Positions 50,089-59,331 of a stretch of DNA of 64,000 nucleotides are shown piece after piece. Origin of the DNA: Pelagihabitans sp965238025 (GTDB lineage: Bacteria; Bacteroidota; Bacteroidia; Flavobacteriales; Flavobacteriaceae); contig OZ250162.1 of NCBI GenBank assembly GCA_965238025.1, positions 124,001 to 188,000 on the forward strand. Reading direction: 5' to 3'. Position 1 is the first letter of the stretch. Each line of letters opens with the position of its first letter. Position numbers and translations under genes: made by a program. The notes beneath the pieces were generated by a model. It ran no database searches. It was not told the origin of the DNA and saw only the letters and a program-made list of their open reading frames with translations.

Positions 50089-53000
50089 ATGGGTAAAATT
50101 ACACGAACTAAGAAAATTTTAAAGTCGCTCCTTCTGCTGGTCTGCTTCGTGCTTTTGGCATTCAGTGCATCGGCACAGGTTCAGCAAGGTTTTACGCCCC
50201 GTTATTCCGATGTGGTTAACGGAGACTTTACAACAATCGCAAACAATACGGTTTCTGCAACGACTACGGGCAATTACAATGGTACGTCTGACAATCATGA
50301 TCTTACTACAGTATTTGTAGATATTGATTCTGACCCAACTACCTTTAATTCCAGTAGTGCAAATTTTAGCAACCCTTCACCCTCAAGTCCATGTTTGACT
50401 ATTAAAAAAGTCTACCTATATTGGGCTGCGGCTGATAAGGAATATAGTGGTAATACAGGTAATGGTGGATCTGAACCAGTGTGGAATTACAATCAAGTGA
50501 AATTGATGCTACCAGGTTCTAGCGTATATAACACGATAACAGCTGATGAAACCATATATCATGGTAGAACAGATCATTTTGTTAACGATCCCTATATTTG
50601 TGTTAAGGATATTACCACCGAAGTACAGGGGCTTACCAATCCTTTCGGTACTTTTCAAATAGCAAATGTTAAAGGTACTGAAGGAACGCTAAACTCCCAT
50701 ATTGGTGGTAGAACCGGCACATCAGGTGGATGGCAAATCGTATTTGTTTATGAGAGTGCCGAATTACATAGTAGAAATATTACTCTTTTTGATGGCTATG
50801 CCAATGTTACACAAACCCAAAATCTTTTTAATGTAGATTTTAACGGCTTTCAAACGGTTTCTAATGGCGACGTTAATGCCAATGTTGTCATTGGCGCATT
50901 GGAAGGTGATCGCTCACTTCAAGGAGATGCCTTGGAGTTTCAAGATACCTCAAACTCATGGGTACCGCTTTCTACTGCGGAAAGACCGGCAAATAACTTT
51001 TTCAATAGTAAGATCACCACGAAGGAAGTTCCATTTCTAGATAGAAATCCGGCAAGTACAAATACTTTGGGTTTTGACGCCACTTGTTTTTCCCTACAAA
51101 ATCCAGGCAATTCGCTAATCGCAAATAATCAGACCTCAGCTACGGTTCGTATGACTTCAAATCAAGAAACTTATGGCCTCTATTTAATGGGGTTAAGTGT
51201 TGAAGTTTTTGAACCTAGTTTAGGGGCACTAAGTTTTACTACAAATGTAATTGGTGCTAATTTCAATCCTGGAGATGATGCCCCTGTAGAAATTCGCATA
51301 CAAAATGTTGGAAATGATGATATTCAAAATCTTGAGATAGCTTTAAACTTGCCTCCTCAAGTGGAATTTTTGGATACCGAACCCTTACCTCCGGGAGTTA
51401 CCTACAACTTTGATAACGGAACAAGGGAATTACGATTTTTTGTTGAAGATGGCTATACTGACGTGGGGGATGCCGAATATCAACTTGATTTTAATTTATT
51501 CATAAATCATGAGTGTGTAACCTGTAGCGCGGCAATTGGTTTGCAGGCACTTGCCACTTTTACAGGAGTCATCAATCCTAATACGGTGGGAACACTAAGC
51601 TCAGGTACCGTAAACCCATGTGGGATTGGTAATCATGACCCAACTTACCTGTACGTGACCCCTGTATTATCGATAACTGACGCTTCAGCAGTGGAAGGTG
51701 ATAATATAGTTTTTGGGATTTCATCTTCCCACTTACTCGCGGAAGATGCCCTTTTAAGTTTTTCCTATAATAATAATACTGCTTCGGATAGTGATTATGC
51801 CGTGGTAAATACCTATACGGTTCCTACGGGAACAGGGAACACTTCCTTTAATGTACCGGCATTGGATGATGATATAATTGAAATTACCGAAACTTTTGAT
51901 ATTACAGCTTCCTCAGTAGACAACATTACGTTATTAGATAACACAGCAATTGGTTCTATTTTGGATAATGATCTTGTTACGGGAACGGGAATCGAATTTA
52001 CCAATACCGATGTAATCGTGACCGAGGGAACCGATGCCTTTGCGGTGTTCAATGTAACTTTGACGGGGAACATCTCTGAAAACGTGACCGTTGATTATAC
52101 CACAAACGAGGGTACGGCATTGAATCCGGGTGACTTTACAACTACCGCAGGTACATTGACCTTTACACCTACTGAAGGTTCATTCGATATTCAAGTGCCC
52201 ATTACCGATGATAATATAATAGAAGTACAGGAGAATTTCTCTCTTACCTTGTCCAATATCGTTTCGAATCTAGGAATCGGGTTCGTGGATGGCAATACGA
52301 CCAATACCGCAAACGGGACCATAAACGATGATGATGTAAATGTGGGTGACGGAATCGCTTTCACGAATACCGATGTAATTGTTACAGAAGGTACCGATGC
52401 CTTTGCAGTATTCAATGTGACCCTGACGGGGAACATCTCCGAGAACGTGACCGTTGATTATACTACAAACCAGGGTACGGCATTGAACCCGGGTGATTTT
52501 ACAACCACCACAGGTACGTTGACCTTTACACCTACAATCGGTTCCTTGGAAATTCAAGTGCCCATTATCAATGACAACATTATCGAGGTACAGGAGAATT
52601 TCTCTGTTACCTTGTCCAATATCGTTTCCAACCTCGGAATAGGGTTCGTGGATGGGAATACCACCAACACGGCAAACGGGATTATAAACGATGATGACGC
52701 GAATTCCCCAGGAACGGGAATTGCCTTTACTAATACCAATGTAATTGTTACCGAGGGAACCGACGCCTTTGCAGTATTCAATGTGACACTGATGGGAAGT
52801 ATCTCAGAAAACGTGACCGTTGATTACGCCTCAAACGAGGGTACGGCCTTGAACCCGGGTGACTTTATAACCACCACAGGTACCTTGACCTTTACACCAA
52901 CCGTCGGTTCCTTGGACATCCAAGTGCCGATTACCGATGACAACATTATCGAGGTACAGGAGAATTTCTCAATAACGCTTTCGAATATCGTTTCCAACCT

Positions 53001-56000
53001 GGGAATAGGGTTCGTAGATGGGAATACCACCAATACTGCAAACGGGATAATAAACGATGATGATGCCAATGCCCCAGGAACGGGGATCGCATTCACCAAT
53101 ACCGATGTTATCGTGACCGAGGGAACAGATGCAATGGCAATCTTTAATGTGACCTTGACAGGGAATATTTCCGAGAACGTAACCGTTGATTATACCACTA
53201 GCGAGGGTACGGCATTGAATCCAAGTGACTTTGTGACCAATTCGGGTACATTAACTTTTACACCTACCCAGAGCTCGTTCGATATTCAAGTGCCTATTAG
53301 CAATGACAATATTATTGAGGTACAAGAGAATTTCTCCGTAACGCTTTCGAACATCGTTTCCAACCTGGGAATAGGGTTCGTAGATGGGAATACCACCAAT
53401 ACTGCAAACGGGATAATAAACGATGATGATGCCAATGCCCCAGGAACGGGAATCGAGTTCACCAATACCGATGTAATCGTGACCGAGGGAACAGATGCCT
53501 TTGCGGTGTTCAATGTAACATTGACGGGGAACATCTCTGAAAACGTGACCGTTGATTATACCACAAACGAGGGTACCGCATTGAACCCGGGTGACTTTAC
53601 AACAACTGCAGGCACCTTGACCTTTACACCTACCGAAGGTTCATTCGATATTCAAGTACCTATTACCGATGACAATATTATAGAGGTTCAGGAGAATTTC
53701 TCCATAACACTTTCGAACATCGTTTCCAACCTGGGAATCGGGTTCGTAGATGGGAATACCACCAACACCGCAAACGGGACCATAAACGATGATGATGTAA
53801 ATGTGGGTGACGGAATCGCCTTTACCAATACCGATGTAATCGTTACAGAAGGTACCGATGCTTTTGCAGTATTTAATGTAACCTTGACAGGGGATATCTC
53901 CGAGAACGTGACCGTTGATTATACCACAAACGAGGGTACCGCATTGAACCCGGGTGACTTTACAACAACCTCAGGTACATTGACCTTTACCCCTACCGAA
54001 GGCTCATTCGACATTCAAGTGCCCATTACCGATGACAATATTATCGAGGCCCAAGAGAATTTCTCCCTTACCTTGTCCAATATTGTTTCCAATCTCAGCA
54101 TCGGGTTTGTAGATGGAAATACCACCAATATCGCAAACGGGACCATAAACGATGATGACCTAAACGCAGCTGACGGTATCGCTTTCACGAATACCGATGT
54201 GATTGTTACAGAAGGTACCGATGCTTTTGCAGTATTCAATGTAACATTGACTGGGAATATCTCTGAAAACGTGACCGTTGATTATACCACCAATGAGGCT
54301 ACGGCGTTGAACCCCGGTGACTTTACAACCACCACAGGTACATTCACCTTTACACCGACAATCGGTTCCTTGGACATTCAAGTGCCCATTACCAATGACA
54401 ATGTGATAGAGGCGCAAGAAAATTTTGCCGTTACACTTTCTAACATCGTTTCTAACCTAGGAATCGGGTTCGTGGATGGAAATACCACCAACACCGCAAA
54501 CGGGACCATAAACGACGACGATGCGAATACCCCAGGAACAGGGATTGCCTTTACCAATACCGATGTGATCGTGACCGAGGGAACAGATGCCTTCGCAGTG
54601 TTCAATGTTACCTTGACAGGGAATATATCTGAAAACGTGGCCGTTGATTATACTACAAACGAGGGTACGGCATTGAATCCCGGTGATTTTGTGACCACAA
54701 CAGGCACATTGACCTTTACGTCTACCGAAAGCTCATTCGATATTCAAGTACCCATTACCGATGATACTATTATCGAGGTACAGGAAAATTTCTCCGTTAC
54801 CTTATCCAATATTGTTTCCAATCTGGGAATCGGTTTTGTGGATGGAAATGCCACCAACACCGCAAATGGGGCCATCAACGATGATGATGCGAATACCCCA
54901 GGAACAGGGATTGCCTTTACCAATACCGATGTGGTTGTTACAGAAGGTACCGATGCCTTTGCAGTATTCAATGTGACACTAACGGGGAACATCTCCGAGA
55001 ACGTAAGTTTGGACTACACCACCAACGAGGGGACCGCACTGAACCCAGGTGATTTTGTGACCACCACAGGCGCATTGACCTTTACACCTACTGAAGGTTC
55101 ATTCGATATTCAGGTACCCATTACCGATGACAACATAATCGAGGTACAGGAGAATTTCTCCATAACGCTTTCGAATATTGTTTCCAACCTAGGAATAGGG
55201 TTCGTGGATGGAAATACGACCAATACCGCAAACGGGACCATAAACGATGATGATGCCGATGCCCCGGGAACAGGAATCGCCTTTACCAATACCGATGTAA
55301 TCGTTACCGAGGGTATCGATGCCTTTGCTGTGTTCAACGTGACATTGACAGGGAACATCCCGGAGAATGTAACCGTTGATTATACCACAAGCGAGGGTAC
55401 GGCATTGAATCCAGGTGACTTTGTGACCACCGCCGGTACATTGACCTTTACCCCTACCGAAGGCTCATTCGACATTCAAGTACCTATTACCGATGACAAC
55501 ATTATCGAGGCGCAGGAGAATTTCTCTATAACGCTTTCGAACATCGTTTCCAACCTGGGAATAGGGTTCGTGGATGGGAATACCACCAACACCGCTAACG
55601 GGACCATAAACGATGATGACGCCCTTGAGATTATGGTAAATGATTATGAAGAGCAAATTACCATTATGTGCGGTGATGCTATCCCTCCAGTACCAAATTT
55701 AGTTTTCAGCAATGGTTGTGGAAATTATACTGTTGACTTTACTGAAGTAGAAGAATTTACTGCTGGCACCGATGATTATATGATCGTAAGAACATGGAAT
55801 GTTACTGATGCCTGTAATAATACGGCTGTTTTTGAGCAGATTATCTTTGTATTACAAAGGGAAAGAGCGGCAATCGCGGTCGATATTTGTATTGAGGATG
55901 ATGCCATTGATTTAATGGACTATCTTCCTGCAGATTTTGATGCCTCCGGTACATTCACAGTTACCGGTGGTAATGCAACGGTAAACGGAAGCGTTTTTGA

Positions 56001-56412
56001 CCCTACTGGCTTAGTTCTAGGTGAATACCTTATCGAATATGCTTCTACCGCTAATTCCTGTAAGTTCTACGCAGACTTTACCATTACGGTGAACAACGAT
56101 TGTGCGCCCTGTAATCCTGAAGACTTAATTGTTTCCAAGACTATTACCGTCAACGGAGACGGCATAAACGACTATTTTGAGCTAAATGGCCTAGAAAACT
56201 GTGGTTTTATATACGAAGTTGAGATATTTAACCGTTGGGGTACGATGGTGTATACATCAAAAGACTATCAGAACAATTGGGGTGGTTATTCGCCAGATAG
56301 TTCTATAGGTGATGCTGGAATATTGCCATCAGGCACCTATTACTATATTGTTACAATTCCAAATAGTGGGTTTAAACCTGTTAATGGATACATCTATATA
56401 GGATCTAAATAA
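50089..56412 (+). CDS. Giant SprB-like adhesin with ten Calx-beta repeats and T9SS type B tail
   Basis: A 2107-residue exported protein. A signal peptide (KKILKSLLLLVCFVLLAFSA) ends before QVQQGF. Residues 30-520 are an N-terminal region with a jelly-roll-like part (GWQIVFVYESAELHSRNITL) and a DUF11-like domain (LPPQVEFLD). One diverged Calx-beta domain (about 525-630) leads into ten near-identical ones (residues about 635-1845), each carrying VTEGTDAFAVFNVTLTGNIS and ENFSLTLSNIV. A HYR-like segment follows (CGDAIPPVPNL). The last 95 residues (TVNGDGINDYFELNGLENCG onward) form the gliding-motility C-terminal domain, which directs T9SS type B export. It is likely a long, calcium-stabilised surface adhesin; whether it works in gliding is not shown. 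Confidence 0.93.
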   Translation: MGKITRTKKILKSLLLLVCFVLLAFSASAQVQQGFTPRYSDVVNGDFTTIANNTVSATTTGNYNGTSDNHDLTTVFVDIDSDPTTFNSSSANFSNPSPSSPCLTIKKVYLYWAAADKEYSGNTGNGGSEPVWNYNQVKLMLPGSSVYNTITADETIYHGRTDHFVNDPYICVKDITTEVQGLTNPFGTFQIANVKGTEGTLNSHIGGRTGTSGGWQIVFVYESAELHSRNITLFDGYANVTQTQNLFNVDFNGFQTVSNGDVNANVVIGALEGDRSLQGDALEFQDTSNSWVPLSTAERPANNFFNSKITTKEVPFLDRNPASTNTLGFDATCFSLQNPGNSLIANNQTSATVRMTSNQETYGLYLMGLSVEVFEPSLGALSFTTNVIGANFNPGDDAPVEIRIQNVGNDDIQNLEIALNLPPQVEFLDTEPLPPGVTYNFDNGTRELRFFVEDGYTDVGDAEYQLDFNLFINHECVTCSAAIGLQALATFTGVINPNTVGTLSSGTVNPCGIGNHDPTYLYVTPVLSITDASAVEGDNIVFGISSSHLLAEDALLSFSYNNNTASDSDYAVVNTYTVPTGTGNTSFNVPALDDDIIEITETFDITASSVDNITLLDNTAIGSILDNDLVTGTGIEFTNTDVIVTEGTDAFAVFNVTLTGNISENVTVDYTTNEGTALNPGDFTTTAGTLTFTPTEGSFDIQVPITDDNIIEVQENFSLTLSNIVSNLGIGFVDGNTTNTANGTINDDDVNVGDGIAFTNTDVIVTEGTDAFAVFNVTLTGNISENVTVDYTTNQGTALNPGDFTTTTGTLTFTPTIGSLEIQVPIINDNIIEVQENFSVTLSNIVSNLGIGFVDGNTTNTANGIINDDDANSPGTGIAFTNTNVIVTEGTDAFAVFNVTLMGSISENVTVDYASNEGTALNPGDFITTTGTLTFTPTVGSLDIQVPITDDNIIEVQENFSITLSNIVSNLGIGFVDGNTTNTANGIINDDDANAPGTGIAFTNTDVIVTEGTDAMAIFNVTLTGNISENVTVDYTTSEGTALNPSDFVTNSGTLTFTPTQSSFDIQVPISNDNIIEVQENFSVTLSNIVSNLGIGFVDGNTTNTANGIINDDDANAPGTGIEFTNTDVIVTEGTDAFAVFNVTLTGNISENVTVDYTTNEGTALNPGDFTTTAGTLTFTPTEGSFDIQVPITDDNIIEVQENFSITLSNIVSNLGIGFVDGNTTNTANGTINDDDVNVGDGIAFTNTDVIVTEGTDAFAVFNVTLTGDISENVTVDYTTNEGTALNPGDFTTTSGTLTFTPTEGSFDIQVPITDDNIIEAQENFSLTLSNIVSNLSIGFVDGNTTNIANGTINDDDLNAADGIAFTNTDVIVTEGTDAFAVFNVTLTGNISENVTVDYTTNEATALNPGDFTTTTGTFTFTPTIGSLDIQVPITNDNVIEAQENFAVTLSNIVSNLGIGFVDGNTTNTANGTINDDDANTPGTGIAFTNTDVIVTEGTDAFAVFNVTLTGNISENVAVDYTTNEGTALNPGDFVTTTGTLTFTSTESSFDIQVPITDDTIIEVQENFSVTLSNIVSNLGIGFVDGNATNTANGAINDDDANTPGTGIAFTNTDVVVTEGTDAFAVFNVTLTGNISENVSLDYTTNEGTALNPGDFVTTTGALTFTPTEGSFDIQVPITDDNIIEVQENFSITLSNIVSNLGIGFVDGNTTNTANGTINDDDADAPGTGIAFTNTDVIVTEGIDAFAVFNVTLTGNIPENVTVDYTTSEGTALNPGDFVTTAGTLTFTPTEGSFDIQVPITDDNIIEAQENFSITLSNIVSNLGIGFVDGNTTNTANGTINDDDALEIMVNDYEEQITIMCGDAIPPVPNLVFSNGCGNYTVDFTEVEEFTAGTDDYMIVRTWNVTDACNNTAVFEQIIFVLQRERAAIAVDICIEDDAIDLMDYLPADFDASGTFTVTGGNATVNGSVFDPTGLVLGEYLIEYASTANSCKFYADFTITVNNDCAPCNPEDLIVSKTITVNGDGINDYFELNGLENCGFIYEVEIFNRWGTMVYTSKDYQNNWGGYSPDSSIGDAGILPSGTYYYIVTIPNSGFKPVNGYIYIGSK
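51991..55623 (+). repeat. Ten tandem 363/366-nt Calx-beta repeats
   Basis: Repeat units begin at 51991, 52354, 52720, 53086, 53452, 53815, 54178, 54544, 54910 and 55276. Units 1, 5 and 6 are 363 nt long, the others mostly 366. Linkers vary in an ordered way (VNVGDG after units 1 and 5; PGTG forms elsewhere). Units 1 and 5 differ by one residue in about 120. Confidence 0.9.
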
Positions 56413-56423
56413 TAGCGTCAACT

Positions 56424-57335
56424 ATGCTAAACCTTAAAAGATTTATTGTTTTCGGGATGTTACTTATCGCTAGTACGGTAAGTGCACAGCAGTTGCCGCA
56501 GTTTACGCAGTATGTGTATAACACCATGTCGGTAAACCCTGCCTATGCCGGTAGTAGAGAAACCTTTAGTGCCACGGCCCTACATAGAAACCAGTGGGCT
56601 GGTCTAGACGGAAACCCAACCACTAGTACTTTATCAGTACATGCTCCTGTAAAATTCAGTCGCGTTGGTCTTGGTTTAACCTATATTAGTGATCAGTTAG
56701 GTGGGGAGAATACGAATTACATTTATGGTAATTTTTCATATACCGTTCCTTTAACTCAAAAGGTAAATATGGCCTTCGGCCTAAATGGCGGTGTTACGAA
56801 TTATGATTTAGAATCTCCCGACCCCTCAGATCCATTTTTTACAGATGGTTTTACGAAATGGAATCCCAATCTTGGAGCAGGAGTCTATGTTAGCAGTAGA
56901 ATGTGGTACCTCGGCTTGTCCTCTCCCCGATTGTTGAATACCGATGTGAACCAAGGGGAATTTGCCGCACTAGAGCGTAACAGCTACTATGTTATTGGAG
57001 GGAAGGTTTTTAATGTAGGGTTTCAGGGGCAAACAAAATTCAAAACCACGGCTATCGCCAAATTTACCAATGGTGCTCCAGTAACTTATGATGTAACCGC
57101 CAATTTTTTATTTTTCGACAAATTATGGCTAGGGGCATCCTACAGGTTTAATGATGCCGATAGTTTTGGAGTAATGGCGGATTATCAAATATCCAACTCA
57201 TTTAGAGCTGGTTACGCCTATGACATACCCACGGCAGACATACGGCCCTATACCGGTGGAACACACGAGATTATTTTGATTTATGAATTACCAATAAAAC
57301 GTTTGGGTGGGATAAAATCACCGCGTTTCTTCTAA
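56424..57335 (+). CDS. PorP/SprF family outer membrane protein
   Basis: A 303-residue outer membrane beta-barrel protein of the PorP/SprF family. The signal peptide is MLNLKRFIVFGMLLIASTVS, followed by the family start QLPQFTQYVYNTMSVNPAYAGSRE with the conserved NPAYAGS, then amphipathic strands such as KVNMAFGLNGGVTNYDL, RMWYLGLSSPRLLN and LWLGASYRFNDADSFGVMAD. It starts 12 nt after the giant adhesin gene; SprF-like proteins are known partners needed for export or anchoring of type B T9SS cargo, so this is very probably its dedicated partner. A terminator follows. Confidence 0.93.
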   Translation: MLNLKRFIVFGMLLIASTVSAQQLPQFTQYVYNTMSVNPAYAGSRETFSATALHRNQWAGLDGNPTTSTLSVHAPVKFSRVGLGLTYISDQLGGENTNYIYGNFSYTVPLTQKVNMAFGLNGGVTNYDLESPDPSDPFFTDGFTKWNPNLGAGVYVSSRMWYLGLSSPRLLNTDVNQGEFAALERNSYYVIGGKVFNVGFQGQTKFKTTAIAKFTNGAPVTYDVTANFLFFDKLWLGASYRFNDADSFGVMADYQISNSFRAGYAYDIPTADIRPYTGGTHEIILIYELPIKRLGGIKSPRFF

Positions 57336-57356
57336 GGTCAAAAAACTACCCATAAA

Positions 57357-57389
57357 AAAGTCCTTCACTTTAAAACTGTGAAGGACTTT
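57357..57389 (+). terminator. Rho-independent terminator after the PorP gene
   Basis: AAAGTCCTTCAC/GTGAAGGACTTT (57357-57368 with 57378-57389), 9-nt loop. The stem is nearly identical to the terminator at 49690-49724. Confidence 0.82.
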
Positions 57390-57410
57390 CTTATTTAAGG
57401 ACTTTTCTTT

Positions 57411-57959
57411 TTATTTTAATATCCCATCCACAATGCCGTATTCGACAGATTCTTCAGCACTCATCCAATAGTCACGATCAAAATCCTTTAAGACCTTTTC
57501 GTATTTCTGTCCACAATTATCCGCTAAGAGCTGGGCACTCAATTCTTTGGTCTTGATAATTTCGCGTGCCTGAATCTCAATATTTGATGCTTGGCCCCTA
57601 GCACCGCCACTTGGCTGGTGAATCATTACCTGGGCATGAGGTTGTATAAAACGTCTTCCTTTTTTTCCCACAGACAACAATATCGATCCCATTGACGCCG
57701 CAAGACCCGTGCAAATAGTAGATACTGGGCTCTTTAAAGATTGAATAGTATCATACATCGCAAAACCTGAAGTTACATATCCCCCTGGACTATTAATATA
57801 GAGTTGTATTTCTTTATTATTTTGTAAATCTAAATACAATAGACGGTCGATTACATGTTTAGCAGAATCATCGTCAACCATGCCCCAAAGGAACACTTTG
57901 CGTTCTTCCAACATTTTTTCATCGATGGCCTGTTGTATTTTTCCTTTTTTTGAACTCAT
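57411..57959 (-). CDS. clpP: ATP-dependent Clp protease proteolytic subunit
   Basis: A 182-residue serine peptidase. The triad is Ser89 (GLAASMGS), His114 (MIHQPSGG) and Asp163 (DRDYWMSAEE), at the spacing of E. coli ClpP. Handle region and oligomer contacts (YINSPGGYVTSGFAMYD, RGQASNIEIQAREI) are present. It lacks a propeptide and begins near the body of the fold, so it is shorter than most ClpP; it may be a second, mature-like paralogue. It forms a 14-mer with ClpA/ClpX-type unfoldases and degrades tagged proteins in the cytoplasm. Confidence 0.94.
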   Translation of the reverse strand: MSSKKGKIQQAIDEKMLEERKVFLWGMVDDDSAKHVIDRLLYLDLQNNKEIQLYINSPGGYVTSGFAMYDTIQSLKSPVSTICTGLAASMGSILLSVGKKGRRFIQPHAQVMIHQPSGGARGQASNIEIQAREIIKTKELSAQLLADNCGQKYEKVLKDFDRDYWMSAEESVEYGIVDGILK

Positions 57960-58057
57960 TTTTTTGTTTCTTGGTAAGCTTCAAAATTAATCATTTTATT
58001 GGGAAATCGGACTACCTTTAAAATGGCAGATTTTTAAAATATGATATGAAAAGCGAT

Positions 58058-58065
58058 TATATTTG
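58058..58065 (+). promoter_or_regulatory. -7 box for the gene at 58082
   Basis: TATATTTG, an exact TAnnTTTG match, ends 16 nt before the ATG. No -33 box seen. Confidence 0.45.
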
Positions 58066-58081
58066 GCAAAATTGAAGATCT

Positions 58082-58741
58082 ATGAGGAAATATCTTTTTT
58101 ACACCTTGGTTATGGCCGTACTCTCAATGGGCTTTACCGCCAACTCTTTAAATTTTCAAGAGCCCTCGATTTTGGAAAAAGTGGCGAATGCCAATGGTTT
58201 TGACAATTGGGCAACTATTGAAGAGCTAAAATTTACATTTAACGTAGATCGAGACACCACCCATTTTGAAAGAACTTGGGTATGGAAACCAAAGACGAAC
58301 GATATCATTGCTATTTCCGCAAAAGATACCTTATCATATAATTGGACAACTATGGACAGTCTGACCCACAAAACAAATAGCGGGTTCATTAATGACAAGT
58401 ATTGGTTGCTTACTCCGTATCAATTGATTTGGGATGCCGATAATATTAGCTATGAAAACAGCCCTAAAGCAACCGCACCCATTAGCAAGAAATCCATGCA
58501 AAAATTAACCATTGTCTATGGCTCGGAAGGCGGTTACACCCCTGGCGATGCTTATGATCTCTATTTTGGGGGTGATTTTATTATACGGGAATGGGCGTTT
58601 CGAAAAGGCAATACCCCTACCCCATCATTGGTAACCACCTTTGAGGATTATCAAGAAATTAACGGGATTAAATTCGCCAAAATGCATAAAACAAAGGATG
58701 GCAGCTTTAAACTGTATTTTACAGGAGTAACGGTTAAATAA
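58082..58741 (+). CDS. Exported hypothetical protein with LolA-like outline
   Basis: A 219-residue protein. The first 22 residues (MRKYLFYTLVMAVLSMGFTA) look like a signal peptide. The mature part is beta-rich with aromatic strands (FERTWVWKPKTNDIIAISAK, YWLLTPYQLIWDADNISYE, TTFEDYQEINGIKFAKMHKT), resembling the open barrel of LolA/LolB-type periplasmic lipid carriers. This is fold-level inference; I do not know the family. It is monocistronic, with an acetyltransferase gene converging on it. Confidence 0.72.
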   Translation: MRKYLFYTLVMAVLSMGFTANSLNFQEPSILEKVANANGFDNWATIEELKFTFNVDRDTTHFERTWVWKPKTNDIIAISAKDTLSYNWTTMDSLTHKTNSGFINDKYWLLTPYQLIWDADNISYENSPKATAPISKKSMQKLTIVYGSEGGYTPGDAYDLYFGGDFIIREWAFRKGNTPTPSLVTTFEDYQEINGIKFAKMHKTKDGSFKLYFTGVTVK

Positions 58742-58787
58742 GTATTTGGTTTATGAAGTCCAATCAAAAATTAAAGATTACCGCTTG

Positions 58788-59267
58788 TCATTGAATATTA
58801 TCTGTAGACCTGGGTAGCCGCATTTCAATAAGATGTTTTTTAAATCCATATTTTTCGTAGGCCCTTATCGCAAGTAGGTTGTCGTCACAAGCGGTAAGTC
58901 TTATTTCTGAAAGCCCCTTATCATTGGACCATTGTTTTAAAACCTCAAGAATTTTGGAATTGATCCCTTTTCCTCGGAAATCTGGATGGGTGTACATAAA
59001 ACCTAGGTAGGAGTATGCTTCGTGGTCCAAATAGTGTTTTGCTTTTTTAACCAAGGCGTATCCAGAACTCACAATTTGTGATTGCCAAGTCGCGACAATC
59101 ACCTCTACATCTTCCGAAGAAATCATTTCCCCAAAATCATAATAGGTTATGGGACCTTCGGCCAAAGTAGGATTAAAAGGCCTTTCGGTCTTGATTAAAC
59201 CTTGTTCAAATTCCAATAGTACCGGAAGGTCTGACAAAGTAGCTTTTCGTATAAGAATCTTATCCAT
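58788..59267 (-). CDS. GNAT family N-acetyltransferase
   Basis: A 159-residue enzyme of the GCN5-related fold, transferring an acetyl group from acetyl-CoA. The acetyl-CoA pyrophosphate loop is in FRGKGINSKILEVLKQW (RGKGIN), preceded by the beta4-type strand YSYLGFMYTHPDFRGKG, and the final strand pair is KHLIEMRLP. The acceptor cannot be read; these small proteins act on amino acids, antibiotics, proteins or RNA ends. It is divergent from the O-methyltransferase gene, 64 nt apart. Confidence 0.88.
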   Translation of the reverse strand: MDKILIRKATLSDLPVLLEFEQGLIKTERPFNPTLAEGPITYYDFGEMISSEDVEVIVATWQSQIVSSGYALVKKAKHYLDHEAYSYLGFMYTHPDFRGKGINSKILEVLKQWSNDKGLSEIRLTACDDNLLAIRAYEKYGFKKHLIEMRLPRSTDNIQ

Positions 59268-59310
59268 TTCTTACTGCTTTTTACTGTTTCAAGGTAGTAA
59301 ATTTAATGGC

Positions 59311-59318
59311 TATTTTTG
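59311..59318 (+). promoter_or_regulatory. -7 box for the O-methyltransferase gene
   Basis: TATTTTTG, an exact TAnnTTTG match, 13 nt before the ATG; TTTC at 59287-59290 lies 20 nt upstream and may be a weak -33. Confidence 0.5.
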
Positions 59319-59331
59319 TTTAAATTATAGC

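Noticed and set aside
52191..55358. Long minus-strand ORFs (75-95 residues) repeated across the Calx-beta array
   Set aside because: They are antisense to the repeats, recur at the repeat period with the same sequence, and have no coding character of their own; they are shadows of the repeat composition.
51991..55623. Regular repeat array as a possible CRISPR or VNTR
   Set aside because: The units are long (363/366 nt), in frame and coding, with no spacers; they are protein-domain repeats.
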